Shown here: positions 24,860 through 36,184 of the stretch, piece by piece
Position numbering within the stretch: the first letter of the stretch is position 1
Layout: the number at the start of each line of letters is the position of its first letter
The notes under the pieces: model-generated
Database searches by the model: none
Told to the model about the DNA's origin: nothing
What the model saw: only the letters and a program-made list of their open reading frames with translations
Made by a program: the position numbers and the translations under genes
Source: Lotus japonicus
Lineage: Eukaryota; Streptophyta; Magnoliopsida; Fabales; Fabaceae
Assembly (NCBI RefSeq): GCF_012489685.1
Contig: NC_080045.1
Coordinates: 64,750,722-64,814,721 of the forward strand
DNA: 64,000 bases
Direction of reading: 5' to 3'

Positions 24860-26098
24860 GGTGCCCACTAGGGTGGGCACTTTTAATATTGGTCCACCGG
24901 TGGACCAAGGGTTCTATTAGTAATTTACTAAAAATAAATTAAAAAATATTCCAAAATGAATCAGCTCTGGTTTATCTCCCTTTCACCGTCTCATCTCAGA
25001 TCTCTTCCTTCTCCGGTGGACCAAGAGGATTCTATTCGTCCTCCTCCATTGCCTAGCATCAAAGGAAGCAAAACCCAACATGCCGACTTGCTTTGTGAGT
25101 GAAACGAACTAGTACCTCTGTGCTAGATCGGCGGCGCGGTGGGAGTGGGTTGTGAATCGAACCCAGATCTAAATGGAAGAATGAATCGAACCCAGATCTG
25201 AAACCACCGATGCAGTTCCTTCTCCTTGAACAAGTTCAGTTTTTGAAGGTGCAGGACGATTCTTTGTTGCCATGGAAGCCAGATCTGAAACCACCATGAA
25301 ACTACCATGTATGTTTTGATCTTGCTGTTGAACGCAACCGGAAACGCCAGATGATTGACCATCTCAGTGTTCTAAGGTCCCTCGTGCCCCCTTCATATAT
25401 TCAGAGGGTAAGGATCCATTTTCTTAACTTTTCTTGAAATATGGAGTTAAATTGACATGCCCATTTTTTCAAATTCCTTTCTTTTGCTTTATCCGTGTTA
25501 AAAATCCAAGCTTTTTTGCTGTTGGATACTAAAAACGTGTTTTTTTTTTCTCATGAAACAGGGTGACCAAGCTTCAATCATTGGGGGTGCGATTGATTGC
25601 AATTGATTTTGTGAAGGAGTTGGAGCAGTTGGTTCAATCCCTTGAATCACATAAAATATGAGAAAAAATGAAGAGGGTTGTTCTTCTTCATCCATGTTTT
25701 ATAGGCCACCTTCAGATTCATCACCTGGTTTCGGATTCTTTGTGTCTCTGGTTCCGATGATGCTGGACATTAATCACTGAGGTGAAATGTTTGTAAATAT
25801 GTTTTGAAGAGCCTTAAAGTTGGAACTTGTATTGGAGCCATTTTGCTGGCCGTCACCTGAAGAGAATCCAAGCCAAAGATACATGAGACATTAAGATCAG
25901 GGTGGGTTGGGGTAAGATGAAGAACAGGGTGGGTTGGGGAAGATGAATAAGGGTTTTAAATTTACATTTTTATCCTTTTCATCATCATTCAATCCTAACC
26001 ATTAAATAAAAGAATATTCCAAGATTCTCAGATCTAACGGCTTAGGATAATGGTCCACCGGTGGACCAATATTAAAAGTGTCCACCCTAGTGGGCACC
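24860..26098. mobile_element. Pack-MULE (Mutator-like element, 1239 bp) carrying a bHLH gene piece
   Basis: Perfect 9-bp target duplication 'aatattttc' (24851-24859 and 26099-26107). Terminal inverted repeats of 48 bp (24860-24907 and 26051-26098) differ at one position. Each repeat contains two short palindromes, one built on 'gtgcccac...gtgggcac' and one on 'ggtccaccggtggacc'. Long TIRs plus a 9-bp duplication are diagnostic of Mutator-like elements. There is no transposase. The interior holds captured gene sequence (see 25319-25735), so it is a Pack-MULE. The near-perfect TIRs and duplication suggest recent insertion. Confidence 0.9.
25319..25735 (+). pseudogene. Captured bHLH transcription-factor fragment (bHLH94/96-like)
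   Basis: Inside the Pack-MULE. The plus strand reads '[11 protein letters not shown]' then '[17 protein letters not shown]' up to a donor at 25408 (AGG|gtaagg). An intron follows to the acceptor at 25560-25561, then 'GDQASIIGGAID'. This is the basic region, helix 1, loop and start of helix 2 of group Ia bHLH factors (bHLH94/96/71, relatives of SPEECHLESS, MUTE and FAMA), with the family's conserved intron position kept. A 10-bp duplication near 25592-25601 breaks the frame and gives a stop a few codons later. Beyond it, the normal continuation (a KELEQLVQSLE-like segment) is present in another frame. The fragment begins abruptly, without the upstream exon sequence. It is not expected to make a working factor. 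Confidence 0.82.
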
Positions 26099-26414
26099 AA
26101 TATTTTCCTCTTTCTAAATGATTCATATTAACTCGTGTTAGCACAATTATATAGTAGTATTATAGTGATAATATCAGATGATTGGATAACAAACAAATCC
26201 ACCTTGGTATCGTGAGAAAGACAAGGAAGGTTCTTGGCGTCAGAAACAACCACATTAATAGACAAACACGCTAACGTATATGGTGTGTCGTAATCAGCAA
26301 TCTCTCTTGTTGGAATCCAACACTTACACAACACAATTTCAAAGCCCAACTTCCACTCCACCGTCCTTTAATTTCCTTAACATGCAATCCTCAGCACACG
26401 CCAATATTCCTTTG

Positions 26415-26422
26415 TATATAAA
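26415..26422 (+). promoter_or_regulatory. TATA box of the 26540 gene
   Basis: 'tatataaa' lies 118 bases upstream of the start codon. The second paralogue has a TATA element at nearly the same distance. The Pack-MULE ends about 315 bases upstream of it. Confidence 0.6.
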
Positions 26423-26539
26423 CATTGATCATCACCATCAAACACATACAACAAAACCTTTCCATCCCAAGTTACACATTCATAGCTAATTATCTACTGC
26501 AGCCCCTCATCGCTTTGAAGCTTATTCAACTCCAAGACA

Positions 26540-26974
26540 ATGCAAGCAATTTCCCTTAGCTCCCTTGTACTACTACCAGGCCCTCGATCAGGCAATTTGT
26601 TGCGCCGAAGAACACCCTTTGTCTCTGCAGCATCGAAAAGAGACGCTTATGGCCACCACCACAACTATGGCGGCAAGTTAGTGGATGAGAACATGATCAT
26701 TCTTAGGATGAGAATCCGTGAGATTGAGATGGTGGACATGAAGACTAATGCTCCTTCTGATTGGACTGAATGGGAGAAGAACTATCTTGAGCATTATGGT
26801 TCGGATGTTTGTGAAGCAGTTGGAATGTTGCAGAGGTTGTTGATGAACATGAGACCTGGTTTAGCTGTGGGCATGCTGGCTCTGGTTATGATGAGCATGA
26901 CCATGTCAATGTCGATGCTTGTGTTTCATCTGGTGGAGTTGGCTAAGGGAATTACATCATCATATAATTTCTGA
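26540..26974 (+). CDS. Small plastid-targeted one-helix protein of unknown function (copy 1)
   Basis: A single-exon gene for 144 residues. I do not recognise a named family. Residues 1-32 are rich in Ser, Arg and Leu and lack acidic residues, like a chloroplast transit peptide. The middle has the conserved block 'GGKLVDENMIILRMRIRE' and 'APSDWTEWEKNY'. Residues about 103-134 form a Met-rich hydrophobic segment, probably one membrane helix, followed by 'HLVELAKG'. It is a paralogue of the gene at 33784, sharing the (Y/F)GG(K/R)LVDE, APSDW..WEK, CEA(V/M)G and HLVELA blocks. A TATA box and leader are visible upstream. Function would be a guess, so none is given. Confidence 0.8.
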   Translation: MQAISLSSLVLLPGPRSGNLLRRRTPFVSAASKRDAYGHHHNYGGKLVDENMIILRMRIREIEMVDMKTNAPSDWTEWEKNYLEHYGSDVCEAVGMLQRLLMNMRPGLAVGMLALVMMSMTMSMSMLVFHLVELAKGITSSYNF

Positions 26975-29358
26975 AGGCCAAATTTGAAAAATTAGATTTT
27001 AGTACACATTTTGTCTGGTGCTATGAATTACCCTGTTAAAAAGTTTCATTTACAAGTTGAGCGTAAATATAACAAAAAGCTCATCATCTTATGTAGTAAT
27101 TTTTTCCTTATTAAATAACATTATATGGAATTGAAAGTAATGTCATTTTCCCAAAATCTGAGATTAGAGCCTACTTTAAAAGTGAACAGATGTTAGTTAG
27201 CACACACTTTAACATAAGAAGTGAATAATTTTTTTTATTAACTAGGTTGAATGTGTTTTCACATTAATTCAATTAATATCCAAAGATACACTTGGAATTT
27301 AGATTATGTTTAGCTATATCCTAAAGCTAGCTTGTGAAAACTACTCCATCCTATAAACTACTAAAACGTTAATTTATTATATATCTCTAATTAACAACGT
27401 GAAACCTAAGCTTCCTCATGCTCATATTGTGTTTGTTTGAACATGATTTGGGTAAGAGATATGGGGAAGAGAGATTTTGGTGCGAAAAAGTTTATCCACC
27501 TCGTTTGGTTTGCCTAGAATCAACCAAAGAGAAGTTTTCTTTGCGAAGGTAGGCCCAATTACTTTTTCTTGTCTTCAAAAGAAAAAAGTGTTCAAAAGAA
27601 AAAAAGAAAAAAGTGTTCGTCCATGCTTGTTTTTTCCTTTCACGTCCTTATTAGTAGTTGTCACATTAATTGGATGAAAATGTCACTTGATTAAAATAAC
27701 TTTGTCTTGACAAAAATATTTTTAATTTGAAAAATATGAAATACATGCAAAACAATACAAATTTTGAGATCTTGTTTAGTAAGTGTTCATCACTTAACAA
27801 ATGCTTCTTTATACGCACTACTCAGTAATCGAACTCTGGATTAGATACTTAAAAAACACAATTACCATTATACTATATCTTATTGGTAAATTTTGTTCTT
27901 GAATTAAACTCTCCACACTAGATATTTGATAGTATTCTAGATTGTTGAGTTTGCGGGATAAGAAGTATAAGACCATTCTTTGGTGCCAAAAAAAAGTATG
28001 CACATTCTTGAGTTTACAGAGAAGGTCAATTTTTTTCTAGATTGGTGGAAATATGCATGGCTGAATATATTGTAGGCAGAATAAGTTGATTTCTCCCCCA
28101 AAATTGGGTTCAATGACAATTGACAACTAGCTAGAACTAGAAGCCTAACCTCAATTAGGCAAAATAATATGATTGATTAGGTTGACCCAGTCCATGATCT
28201 TATGGAATCACACATTTGCCGTATGGAACCCTATTTTCCCTTCATTTTCTAACTTCACGACATGCAGTTCTAGTCCTAGACTACTAGTCCAATAGTTTTT
28301 TTTTGTCTAAATTTCTTCATATGTCTTTGTTTTTTTTTCTTTGTATATATAAATTACGATTTTCAGGCGATCAACATTATTGAAATGTGATTTCTCAATC
28401 ATAGATGATCCCAATCTTTTCAGTGACGTACGTACTGACGTGTTTAAAAGGTTTTTATCATGATTTGCTTGGTTAATTTTTAATACAATTAATATATGAA
28501 TTGAAAAACTGCACTTTATTTGAGCTAAAAACAGTGATAAACTTCTAGATCAGTTGCTTTAACGTGTTTTTTGTTTTTCAGTATATAGTTGTTTTAATTC
28601 TTGAAACTATAGGGGTTGATTACTTTACATATTGGGCTGAGTTTAGCTTGCTAAGCGCAATTAATTTGCTGACATTATTAATAACTAACAACTAACATTT
28701 GATTTATAGAAAAAATCATACTTAGTAATGTGTTTAACACAAGCCAAAAAAAGTTAGATGAAGAATGCATGGGCACAAGCTTATGATCAGCTGGTCGGTG
28801 CCATTAAATCTGAAATGAAGCCATCATCTTCTTAGACTCAATATCGTCCAGCTCATGCAGTTCCTTAACTGCCTAATTAAGTTTGATATTTGATAGAGCT
28901 ACCCGGGTGGCCTGTTCACAAAGCGCCGGTGTTTGGGTTTATGATTTTCTTTTGTATGAATAGATACAAAAATACTTGATTAATATTGCTAATGGGGATG
29001 CTATAGGTTGTAAAGTGTTTGTATTCAACAATTCTGTAATTGAAAGTAATTGTGTGAATTATATTGTAGTGTTTATATAGTTATTTACTTATTTGCAATT
29101 GAGGTGGTTGGTTCACTTAATACGTACCACTAAGGGCTTTCGTCCAATAGTTCATGAATAGTTTGCTAAATCAAACCTAATATTACAATAAATTGAAGGG
29201 AATTTCCCGGTTGCCTATTTGAAATGAGCAGATTGAGTATCTTTTAACCTTGATATGTTATGTAAAAACTTTTACAATAATGCAAAATAATTCCAATATT
29301 TTTAACAATAGACCAAATGATACTGAACATTCTCATTTTTACAATTTACTGAAGCAAT
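26975..29358. other. Intergenic region, no gene recognised
   Basis: About 2.4 kb of AT-rich sequence. Open frames are all at or below 66 codons and none resembles a known protein. Bases 29343-29358 ('aatttactgaagcaat') are the left target duplication of the LINE fragment. Confidence 0.5.
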
Positions 29359-29991
29359 TTTTTTTGGTACAGCGACTAAAAGAAACAAAAACTAAGGCCT
29401 CACAAAGGAGACACCCGCTGCATCTGCAAGGAGAAGCAAACCCAAGGCTGCCACTGGCTGCTCAACCAACACCAAGGCTTCATTCTGACTCGCGCCATGC
29501 TTAGCTAGGAAATCTGCGCACGCATTCCCTTCACGCAAAGTATGATGAAGCTTCACCATCCAAGTCCTAGATAGGAGATCCTTAATATCCCAAATCAAAG
29601 ACGCATATAGATGTATGGAAGGAGGCACAGACAAAATAAGGTTCACAGCATCTAAAGAGTTAGATTGACACTCAACAACTCGATACCCTCACTCCCACGC
29701 AAGAGTTAAGCCCTGATGGATTCCCAGTAATTCAAGATGAAGAATACACGCGTCATCTCGATAGCCAAAGAAACCACCCATCCACTGCCCCTCAGTGCTG
29801 CGGAAACAACCACCTAATCCACCACGACTAGGCACATCCCGGACGCTGCCATCCACATTAAGTACGACACTACCCGAAAGCGTTGGCAACCACTGAGCCA
29901 ATCTAGGCGATCCCTGGTGACCTGTTTCCAAACCTGTAAACGCGCTTACCAATTCCATGGCCAAGCTAGAGATGTTCGAATCAAGGACCCG
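29359..29991 (-). mobile_element. 5'-truncated LINE insertion with RNase H domain
   Basis: A 633-bp insertion flanked by a perfect 16-bp duplication 'aatttactgaagcaat' (29343-29358 and 29992-30007). On the minus strand it ends in a short A run (29365-29359), the hallmark of target-primed reverse transcription. The coding part is the C-terminal RNase H-like domain of plant LINEs: 'LNVDGSV' with the catalytic Asp, 'HLELLGIHQGL' with the catalytic Glu, and 'HTLREGNACADFLAKHGA' near the end. One in-frame TGA after 'LAWE' (near 29686) separates two readable stretches (29964-29689 and 29646-29392). The element is dead on arrival, truncated at the 5' side. Confidence 0.88.
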
Positions 29992-30007
29992 AATTTACTG
30001 AAGCAAT

Positions 30008-31672
30008 AGCCTCAATTAAATTTAAATAGTGCGAAATAAAATGTATGATCATTCAAAATACAATCCCTTAAAATAAAAAATCCCAAATGTAGAAATAGAT
30101 TGCAATGGACTAAAGTTTTTTTAACCTTTTATACAAGGATCCCCGCGGCGCGGGGCATGATCTCTTATACTATATATTCAGTAATTTTTTGAAGATTAGA
30201 ATTTCAAATGAGACAATCCTCATAATAAAATCGTAGGGCGAAAACTGTAATCTCAATTTGAAATTAAGTTATTGGACTAGGATTTTGTGTGTGTAAGAAT
30301 CTTAAATTCATGTTATGTCTAGTCTTCGGGCATGTTTAGAAAACTCATTCAGGATTCACGTTGATCCACATTTTTAGAAATAAAAAATAGTTGCTTTTAG
30401 ATTTTATAATCCATTTTTAATTTGTTCTGTCTATATTTGAAACCAAGCACACACATTATCTTTTTGCAGCTTTGCCAAATGCACACTAGATGGCTCATTC
30501 ATGCCGACTAGCTAGAAGCTCATGAATAACATGTATCGATCCTTTTCGAAAGTTGTAGCTAATTAACTAAGAAACAGTCCATCATCATCTCATCTATTGT
30601 TTTCACTTTGACAATTTCTCCTACACGTTTTAATTAATTTTGCAGGAAATACCTGCAATATGCCTTGAGAAAATCTGTTTCAAGATAACATTAATTACAA
30701 TTTTTTTTGGTAACAAAAGCTTTAAAAAAGAAAAACTAAAGCCACATTAATTACAATTTCATATTGCTTAGAAGTCAGATCTCTTTTTTTTTTCGTTACA
30801 AGAAGTCAACACTCTGATTTTGATTTCTTAATACTTTTGGATATTTAAAAGAATTCAGCTTGAATTCTTTTATATCTATTAGTCTGGGTATTCGTTTTAT
30901 GTTATCATGAATTATTTATCACATTACTAAAAAAATTAGACTGAAAATAAGTAAAGTTTATACCTCTCTTCTTATATACCTACCTCCATATAACATTATA
31001 TTTTTCTTTTTCAAAATGAACCCGGGGTGATCATTGATTTCTGGTTAGGTTGCATTTGGTCATTATTTCCTTTAGCATTAGTGTGCATGTTAACATAATT
31101 AAATGTTTAGTTTCAAAAAAAAAACATAATTAAATGTTTAAAAAAACACTGATCAATTTTTGAGAGTATCTAATAACTTATTAATTAAATTTTTTAAATT
31201 ATTAAAATCATCAAATTACATACAATGAAAAATATCAAATTACTTCTAAAGTTCTCAAGACTAGCAATACCCTTTTAATAGTTCCATGTCCTGATAAAAC
31301 TAAAAAATATTGTACGTTCTATTTTTTTCACTGCATTAGTTTATTTTAAGTAAAAGTTTAGCCCTGATCACCACATGTTATGACATTCTTCCAAGGTTAT
31401 GGGTACTTTACTTACAAATTACTCATCAACACAATTCTTACATCAATAATTGAAATCAAACACACAACTTTTTAAGGGAACTAATCTATTACCAACTGAG
31501 TGAACTAACCTATGTTATGTTGGTTTGCCACTGCATTATTGATCTCTATGATGCTGATAATAAACATGAGAGTAGTTCAAACATAAAAAAAAAATAATAA
31601 ACCGTTAAGGAGGCTCTGATTCTCTTGGTTTTGTATTTTTAATTGAGATCACATGTCCTAGTGATAAATCTG
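30008..31672. other. Intergenic AT-rich region
   Basis: No gene is seen. A GC-rich island at about 30138-30160 ('ccccgcggcgcgggg') forms a short palindrome inside very AT-rich sequence and may be a transposon end. Confidence 0.4.
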
Positions 31673-31800
31673 TTTTTTTTGTCCATCATATTAGAAAGAT
31701 AAATTGCACCCACTAAGAATCGATCCCTGTACCTTCCCCTACACAACTCATATGTCCCCCAGCTCCTACCACGTGAGCTATCTTACGGGTGGCACAACAC
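31673..31800 (-). mobile_element. tRNA-derived SINE, copy 1
   Basis: On the minus strand: an A-box-like TAGCTCACGTGG (31780-31769), a B-box-like GGATCGATTC (31726-31717), then 'gggtgcaatttatctttc' and an A-rich tail (31680-31673). The same arrangement occurs at 60368-60490, so this is an interspersed family with an internal RNA polymerase III promoter. No clear target duplication was found. Confidence 0.6.
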
Positions 31801-32985
31801 TTGTAATATCTATTGAATGTTCGTGGGCCATTGACTACGATTCTCACATGCTAACCAACAAAACTTATTTAATGAGAAAAGTGTCAACCGTTACTTAGCA
31901 CAAAGGCATTGAAATTTGGTGTTTTGCATTAATTAGAGTACATAATAATGTTGATATACTAGTATTAATCAATACAGATAAGATACAGAGAACCTGAAGC
32001 TGAAAAAAGAAGCGTCCTCGCTTTTTCCTTATAAATAAATAAATAAATGTCAGACCTAGCTTCCCGTTTTTCTATTCCGGCACGGCGCCACCCTCCTCTT
32101 CCCTTTGTCAAACACCGTCGCATTTTTTATGTTTAATCACCGGCAGGACTTTTCCTTTTAGAAACTATACATATTCATATAGGAGTACTTTATATAGATT
32201 ATGGAATTTGTAAGTTTCTTAATTCATCTTTTTTTTTTTTTTTGAAAAGTAATTCATCTTTAATTTCATAATACTTTTTCTTAAATAGTTTTTATAATCA
32301 AGTGAAATAGATTTCAAGTGTGTTTGGAAAGGCTTTTAAACACCTTAAAAGCTATTTGAAAATGTTTGGTAAAAATCTTATTTCAACAGCTTATTTTCAT
32401 TTATATAAGATTTTTTATGATATAGGATTGGAGATTGTTCTTGGGTGTGTGTTTGACGTGATAATTGGATCCCCTCTATTCTCCTATTTCATTGGGAGCT
32501 AAATTAATCGCTTCTGAGATGCAAGTGAAATGTGTCTGATTTAATTGATGTCGAATATCATTCGTGAGACACATGATGGTGTTAAATTTTATTTTCACCT
32601 TATTTTGTTGAACATATATTTTCCACACCTCCCCTCTCTATGGTTGTAATTTGTATATGTTATTACTTTATAAGTACTCAACATTTGTAAGCCATTTTAT
32701 GTTTTTTAATTGAATACTATTTTTTACACTTGACTTTTTTTATTTTTCGTTTATGCCTCTGGTTGAAGCAAAAAAGAATCCACCGTCCGTATCACTATCA
32801 ATGCAGATGTTGTCTTAAATATATCTGAAGTTATCAGCACTCAACCCGTGAATAACGTTAATTACGGTAATTATAAATTAATAGCGGATATTATTAACTT
32901 CTTACATGGAAAACGATAGTAGTAAATAGTAATGGTGACATAAGGAATTTGATATGAATAAGAGCGGAAGCAAATCAGGAGGACA
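31801..32985. other. Intergenic AT-rich region
   Basis: No gene is recognised. Several poly-T runs are present (for example 32230-32243). Confidence 0.4.
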
Positions 32986-32994
32986 TTCTTCATT

Positions 32995-33177
32995 GAGAAA
33001 AAGTTTGATACATCGATGGTGTAAAGTTTTTTTACACCGTCAACCAATCAGATTTTAAGGATGTAAGAAAATCTCTCTTTTCATTTAATTTCTTTAATTG
33101 ACATGTCACATCCTTAAAATCTGATTGGTTGATGGTGTAAAAAAACTTTACACCGTCGGTGCATCAAAATTAAACTC
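32995..33177. mobile_element. MITE family A, 183 bp
   Basis: Long terminal inverted repeats (about 60 bp, high identity) nearly make the element a fold-back. The flanking 9-bp duplication is 'ttcttcatt' (32986-32994) against 'ttcttcgtt' (33178-33186), one mismatch. The terminal motif GAGTTTAATTTTGATGCACC on the minus strand matches the family A elements at 4670 and 33220. Confidence 0.75.
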
Positions 33178-33219
33178 TTCTTCGTTAGCTTCTCCTTGTA
33201 TTTATGAGAATAATTATTT

Positions 33220-33389
33220 GAGATTAATTTTTATGCACCGACAGTGTAAACAGTCATTCAATCACATCCATCTATTTCCTATTTTAAATATTATTAAATT
33301 CAAAATTAATTATAAGCTAGAAAAATGAAATGATGAGATTAAATGAGAGTGTAAAACTTACTTACACACAGTGTATAGAAATTAATATC
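33220..33389. mobile_element. MITE family A, 170 bp
   Basis: Perfect 9-bp target duplication 'taattattt' (33211-33219 and 33390-33398). It starts GAGATTAATTTTTATGCACC and ends with the matching inverted motif. It lies only about 40 bp from the previous member. Confidence 0.78.
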
Positions 33390-33656
33390 TAATTATTTTA
33401 TATGAAAAAATAAAATTATGAGTGTTACAGTTAAGATTAAAATATATACTCATGATTTCTTAAAAATTAAAGACAAATGTCGCTATCACAACTTGACACG
33501 TACCTTACCCAGAATGTACCCTATATTATTACATCTAGAAACGCGTTTTAATGAAAAATAAACAGTGATTAAAAAACACGGTTTTGCACATCTCTAAGAT
33601 TCCTATTCCTAATTATTTAATAATAATCACAACCAAAAGAAACTTCCCATAACTGC

Positions 33657-33665
33657 TTATAAATA
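33657..33665 (+). promoter_or_regulatory. TATA box of the 33784 gene
   Basis: 'ttataaata' lies about 120 bases upstream of the start codon, the same spacing as in the paralogue at 26540. Confidence 0.6.
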
Positions 33666-33783
33666 CAACATGATTGCTTTTCCATTTCCATCAACAAACC
33701 AATCAAACACATCAAACATTGAAATTTTCCTAACAAAAAACAGAACACATCCTATTTATTTTCAAATCCATTGATCAAACAAT

Positions 33784-34221
33784 ATGCAATCAATTTCCTT
33801 GATCAAATCCTCACCAATTCCATTTCTATCCAACAAGCCTGCAGCAGTTTCTTCTAATGGCAGGAAATCCAGCTATGTCATGGCTTCTTCTAGAAGAGAA
33901 GCAGAGAATTTTGGTGGGAGGTTGGTGGATGAGAGCATGATCATCCTGAGGAAGAGGATCCATGAGATGAGCATGATTGAGAAGAACTATGAGGCTCCTT
34001 CAGATTGGATGGACTGGGAGAAACGTTATTACACAAGCTATGACTCCTTTATATGTGAAGCAATGGGAGTTTTGCAAACTCAATTGATGAATACAAGGCC
34101 TAGTGTTGCTCTTGGAGCAATTGCTTTGATTGCATTGAGTGTTCCTACTTCTTCTGCTGTGGTTCTGCATCATCTTGTGGAGTTGGCCAATAATGTTTTG
34201 GCTGGGATTCATCTTAATTAG
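33784..34221 (+). CDS. Small plastid-targeted one-helix protein of unknown function (copy 2)
   Basis: A single-exon gene for 145 residues, paralogue of the gene at 26540. The N-terminus (about residues 1-35, Ser/Lys/Pro-rich) looks like a chloroplast transit peptide. Conserved blocks are 'FGGRLVDESMIILRKRIHEM', 'APSDWMDWEKRYY' and 'CEAMGVLQ'. A hydrophobic segment 'VALGAIALIALSV...AVVLHHLVELA' at about residues 108-136 follows. The sequence is intact and the start is the only Met before the transit-peptide-like part. The two copies are 6.8 kb apart in the same direction, so a tandem duplication followed by transposon insertions is likely. The function is unknown to me. Confidence 0.82.
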   Translation: MQSISLIKSSPIPFLSNKPAAVSSNGRKSSYVMASSRREAENFGGRLVDESMIILRKRIHEMSMIEKNYEAPSDWMDWEKRYYTSYDSFICEAMGVLQTQLMNTRPSVALGAIALIALSVPTSSAVVLHHLVELANNVLAGIHLN

Positions 34222-35560
34222 CCAACCTATTTTTTCTCAGAATCAATTCTGATACTCGGAGCTAGTCAGAGAAGCTTCTTAGCATAATTGATTTTGACCA
34301 TAAAATCGACAGTAGAAGAATTTCCAAACATGTATTGAATTAGTGGTTTGGTATTTGGATAAACCATTTAATTCATTTAGATAATATGTACAAGAGAGGG
34401 AAGCAACACCTTTTAGATGTATTTGCCCAGAATGCTATTGTTTATTTATTTATTTCTGGTGTATATAGTGTATACTACACGCCTCATATGTAGTTATATA
34501 TTATTGATTTGATTACTTCCCTTTAATATCATTTGCTCTTACTTGAAATGTTGTCTAATTATGCAGTTAGAAGTAACTTAGTTGAAAATTCTTGAGCAAG
34601 GATGAGAGGCAACTCTCAATTGAAAGTTTATGTGCATGTTGGAATCTTTTACAATTGATATGGGAGTCAAAACCAATTGTAAGGAAAAGTTTCTGTAACT
34701 AATTTCTTAATGTCTAAATTGGTTTTGAGTAAAAAGAAATTGATCCAAACATGTTGTATTATTCTCTTTATTATTGAAGCCTAAAACAAAATAAAGAAAA
34801 ATAAACGAGTGTTTCTTTCTTCCCTTCCTGAATTTGATTAGATAGATAAGAAAATAAGTTCCAAGATGAATATTAGCTCATGTGCATCATCTGTTGCATC
34901 ATCAGCCCCTGACTGAGCATGTGAACATGATTAGTTTACTATATTGGCTATGGGAAATTGGGAATGGGTTTCAGATCTTAGATCTTGGCATTTAAGACAT
35001 GGTCTTGGAAGTTTGCAAAGCTTCAATATTTTAGCTGATGATAACATGGTAGAGAGTCAGTTTATGAAGAAGTACCTGACATAGGTTCAAAATAAAAAAA
35101 ATGTTGGTCACATAATGTATCTTCCAGGACTTGAAAAATTGTATTTTCTAAATTTGATTTTCTGTGAACCAGCAGCTTACCAGAGACATTATTATACCTT
35201 AGAATTTCTTCAAGACACTAATTCAATTGAACCTTATGAAGTTATGATCCACCGACGCAATAGCACCTCATCAAGGTGATTCTTATCGTGATCCAATATT
35301 GCTTTCTTAATCCAATATTTAATTTGCAACTCATAATAACATTTCCTAACTTGTGCATTCTAAAATTGGAATTTAATTATTGTATGATCAATAGAAATAT
35401 GTCCTGATTGATTGTATTTCCTAATTTACTGAACGTAAAATAGGAAACAAGTATACCATAAGTTTCTTGAGTAACCTATGTTTTAGAAGGAAAATGATTA
35501 GTGAAAACGAGATGGAAGAAAGGTATTTTAGAAAAGGACTTGGGTTTTCAAGTTCGAGGT
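34222..35560. other. Intergenic region
   Basis: Contains the 3' UTR of the preceding gene and AT-rich spacer. No further gene is recognised. Confidence 0.4.
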
Positions 35561-36184
35561 TGTACGGCTTTCGTCGCTTTCCGTCGCCACCGCCACCCTC
35601 CTATCACTCGCTCAGTCCACATTCACAGCGTCAGTCCCCACCATTCCCCCGGTTCTCGCCGTCGGCAGCTGGGTTCGACACCTCCGTTTCCTCTATTCAA
35701 GTGACTCCGATGAGGTAAAGCCCTCCAATCTCCATGAATAGTTAAGTTATACACGTTTAATACACACACTAGTGAATACTAATTTGATTAACACACTCTA
35801 AACAAACTTATCATTCAATATTTTGACTCTCAAATCATTAATCATTTTTGAATATAATTGGCTGGTTTTTCTAAGCTATTCCAAATATTCAGTATTGGTT
35901 TGGAACAGAGCGTTTAGTAAGCTCAATTGTCGCTAATATTGTTATTTAATTAAAATAGTGAATTTAATGATTTAGCAAAGGAATATTGGTTTTGAATTCG
36001 ACTCTCAATCCCTAATGACAAATGTAATGTTTTGCTTCCCACCATCATTACCCCAATATGCACATGACCAATTGTGGTGCAATATTGGTTCTGAATGGTT
36101 ATTTGATCACACTTCTAAGCCTATAAATTGCTACTTTGTCTATCTCACTTTCTATTTCTATGTTTGCTTATTTTATCTAAAAGC

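Noticed and set aside
30138..30160. GC-rich palindrome 'ccccgcggcgcgggg' as a Helitron end
   Set aside because: No CTRR-T terminus at the right distance on either strand; left as an unexplained island.
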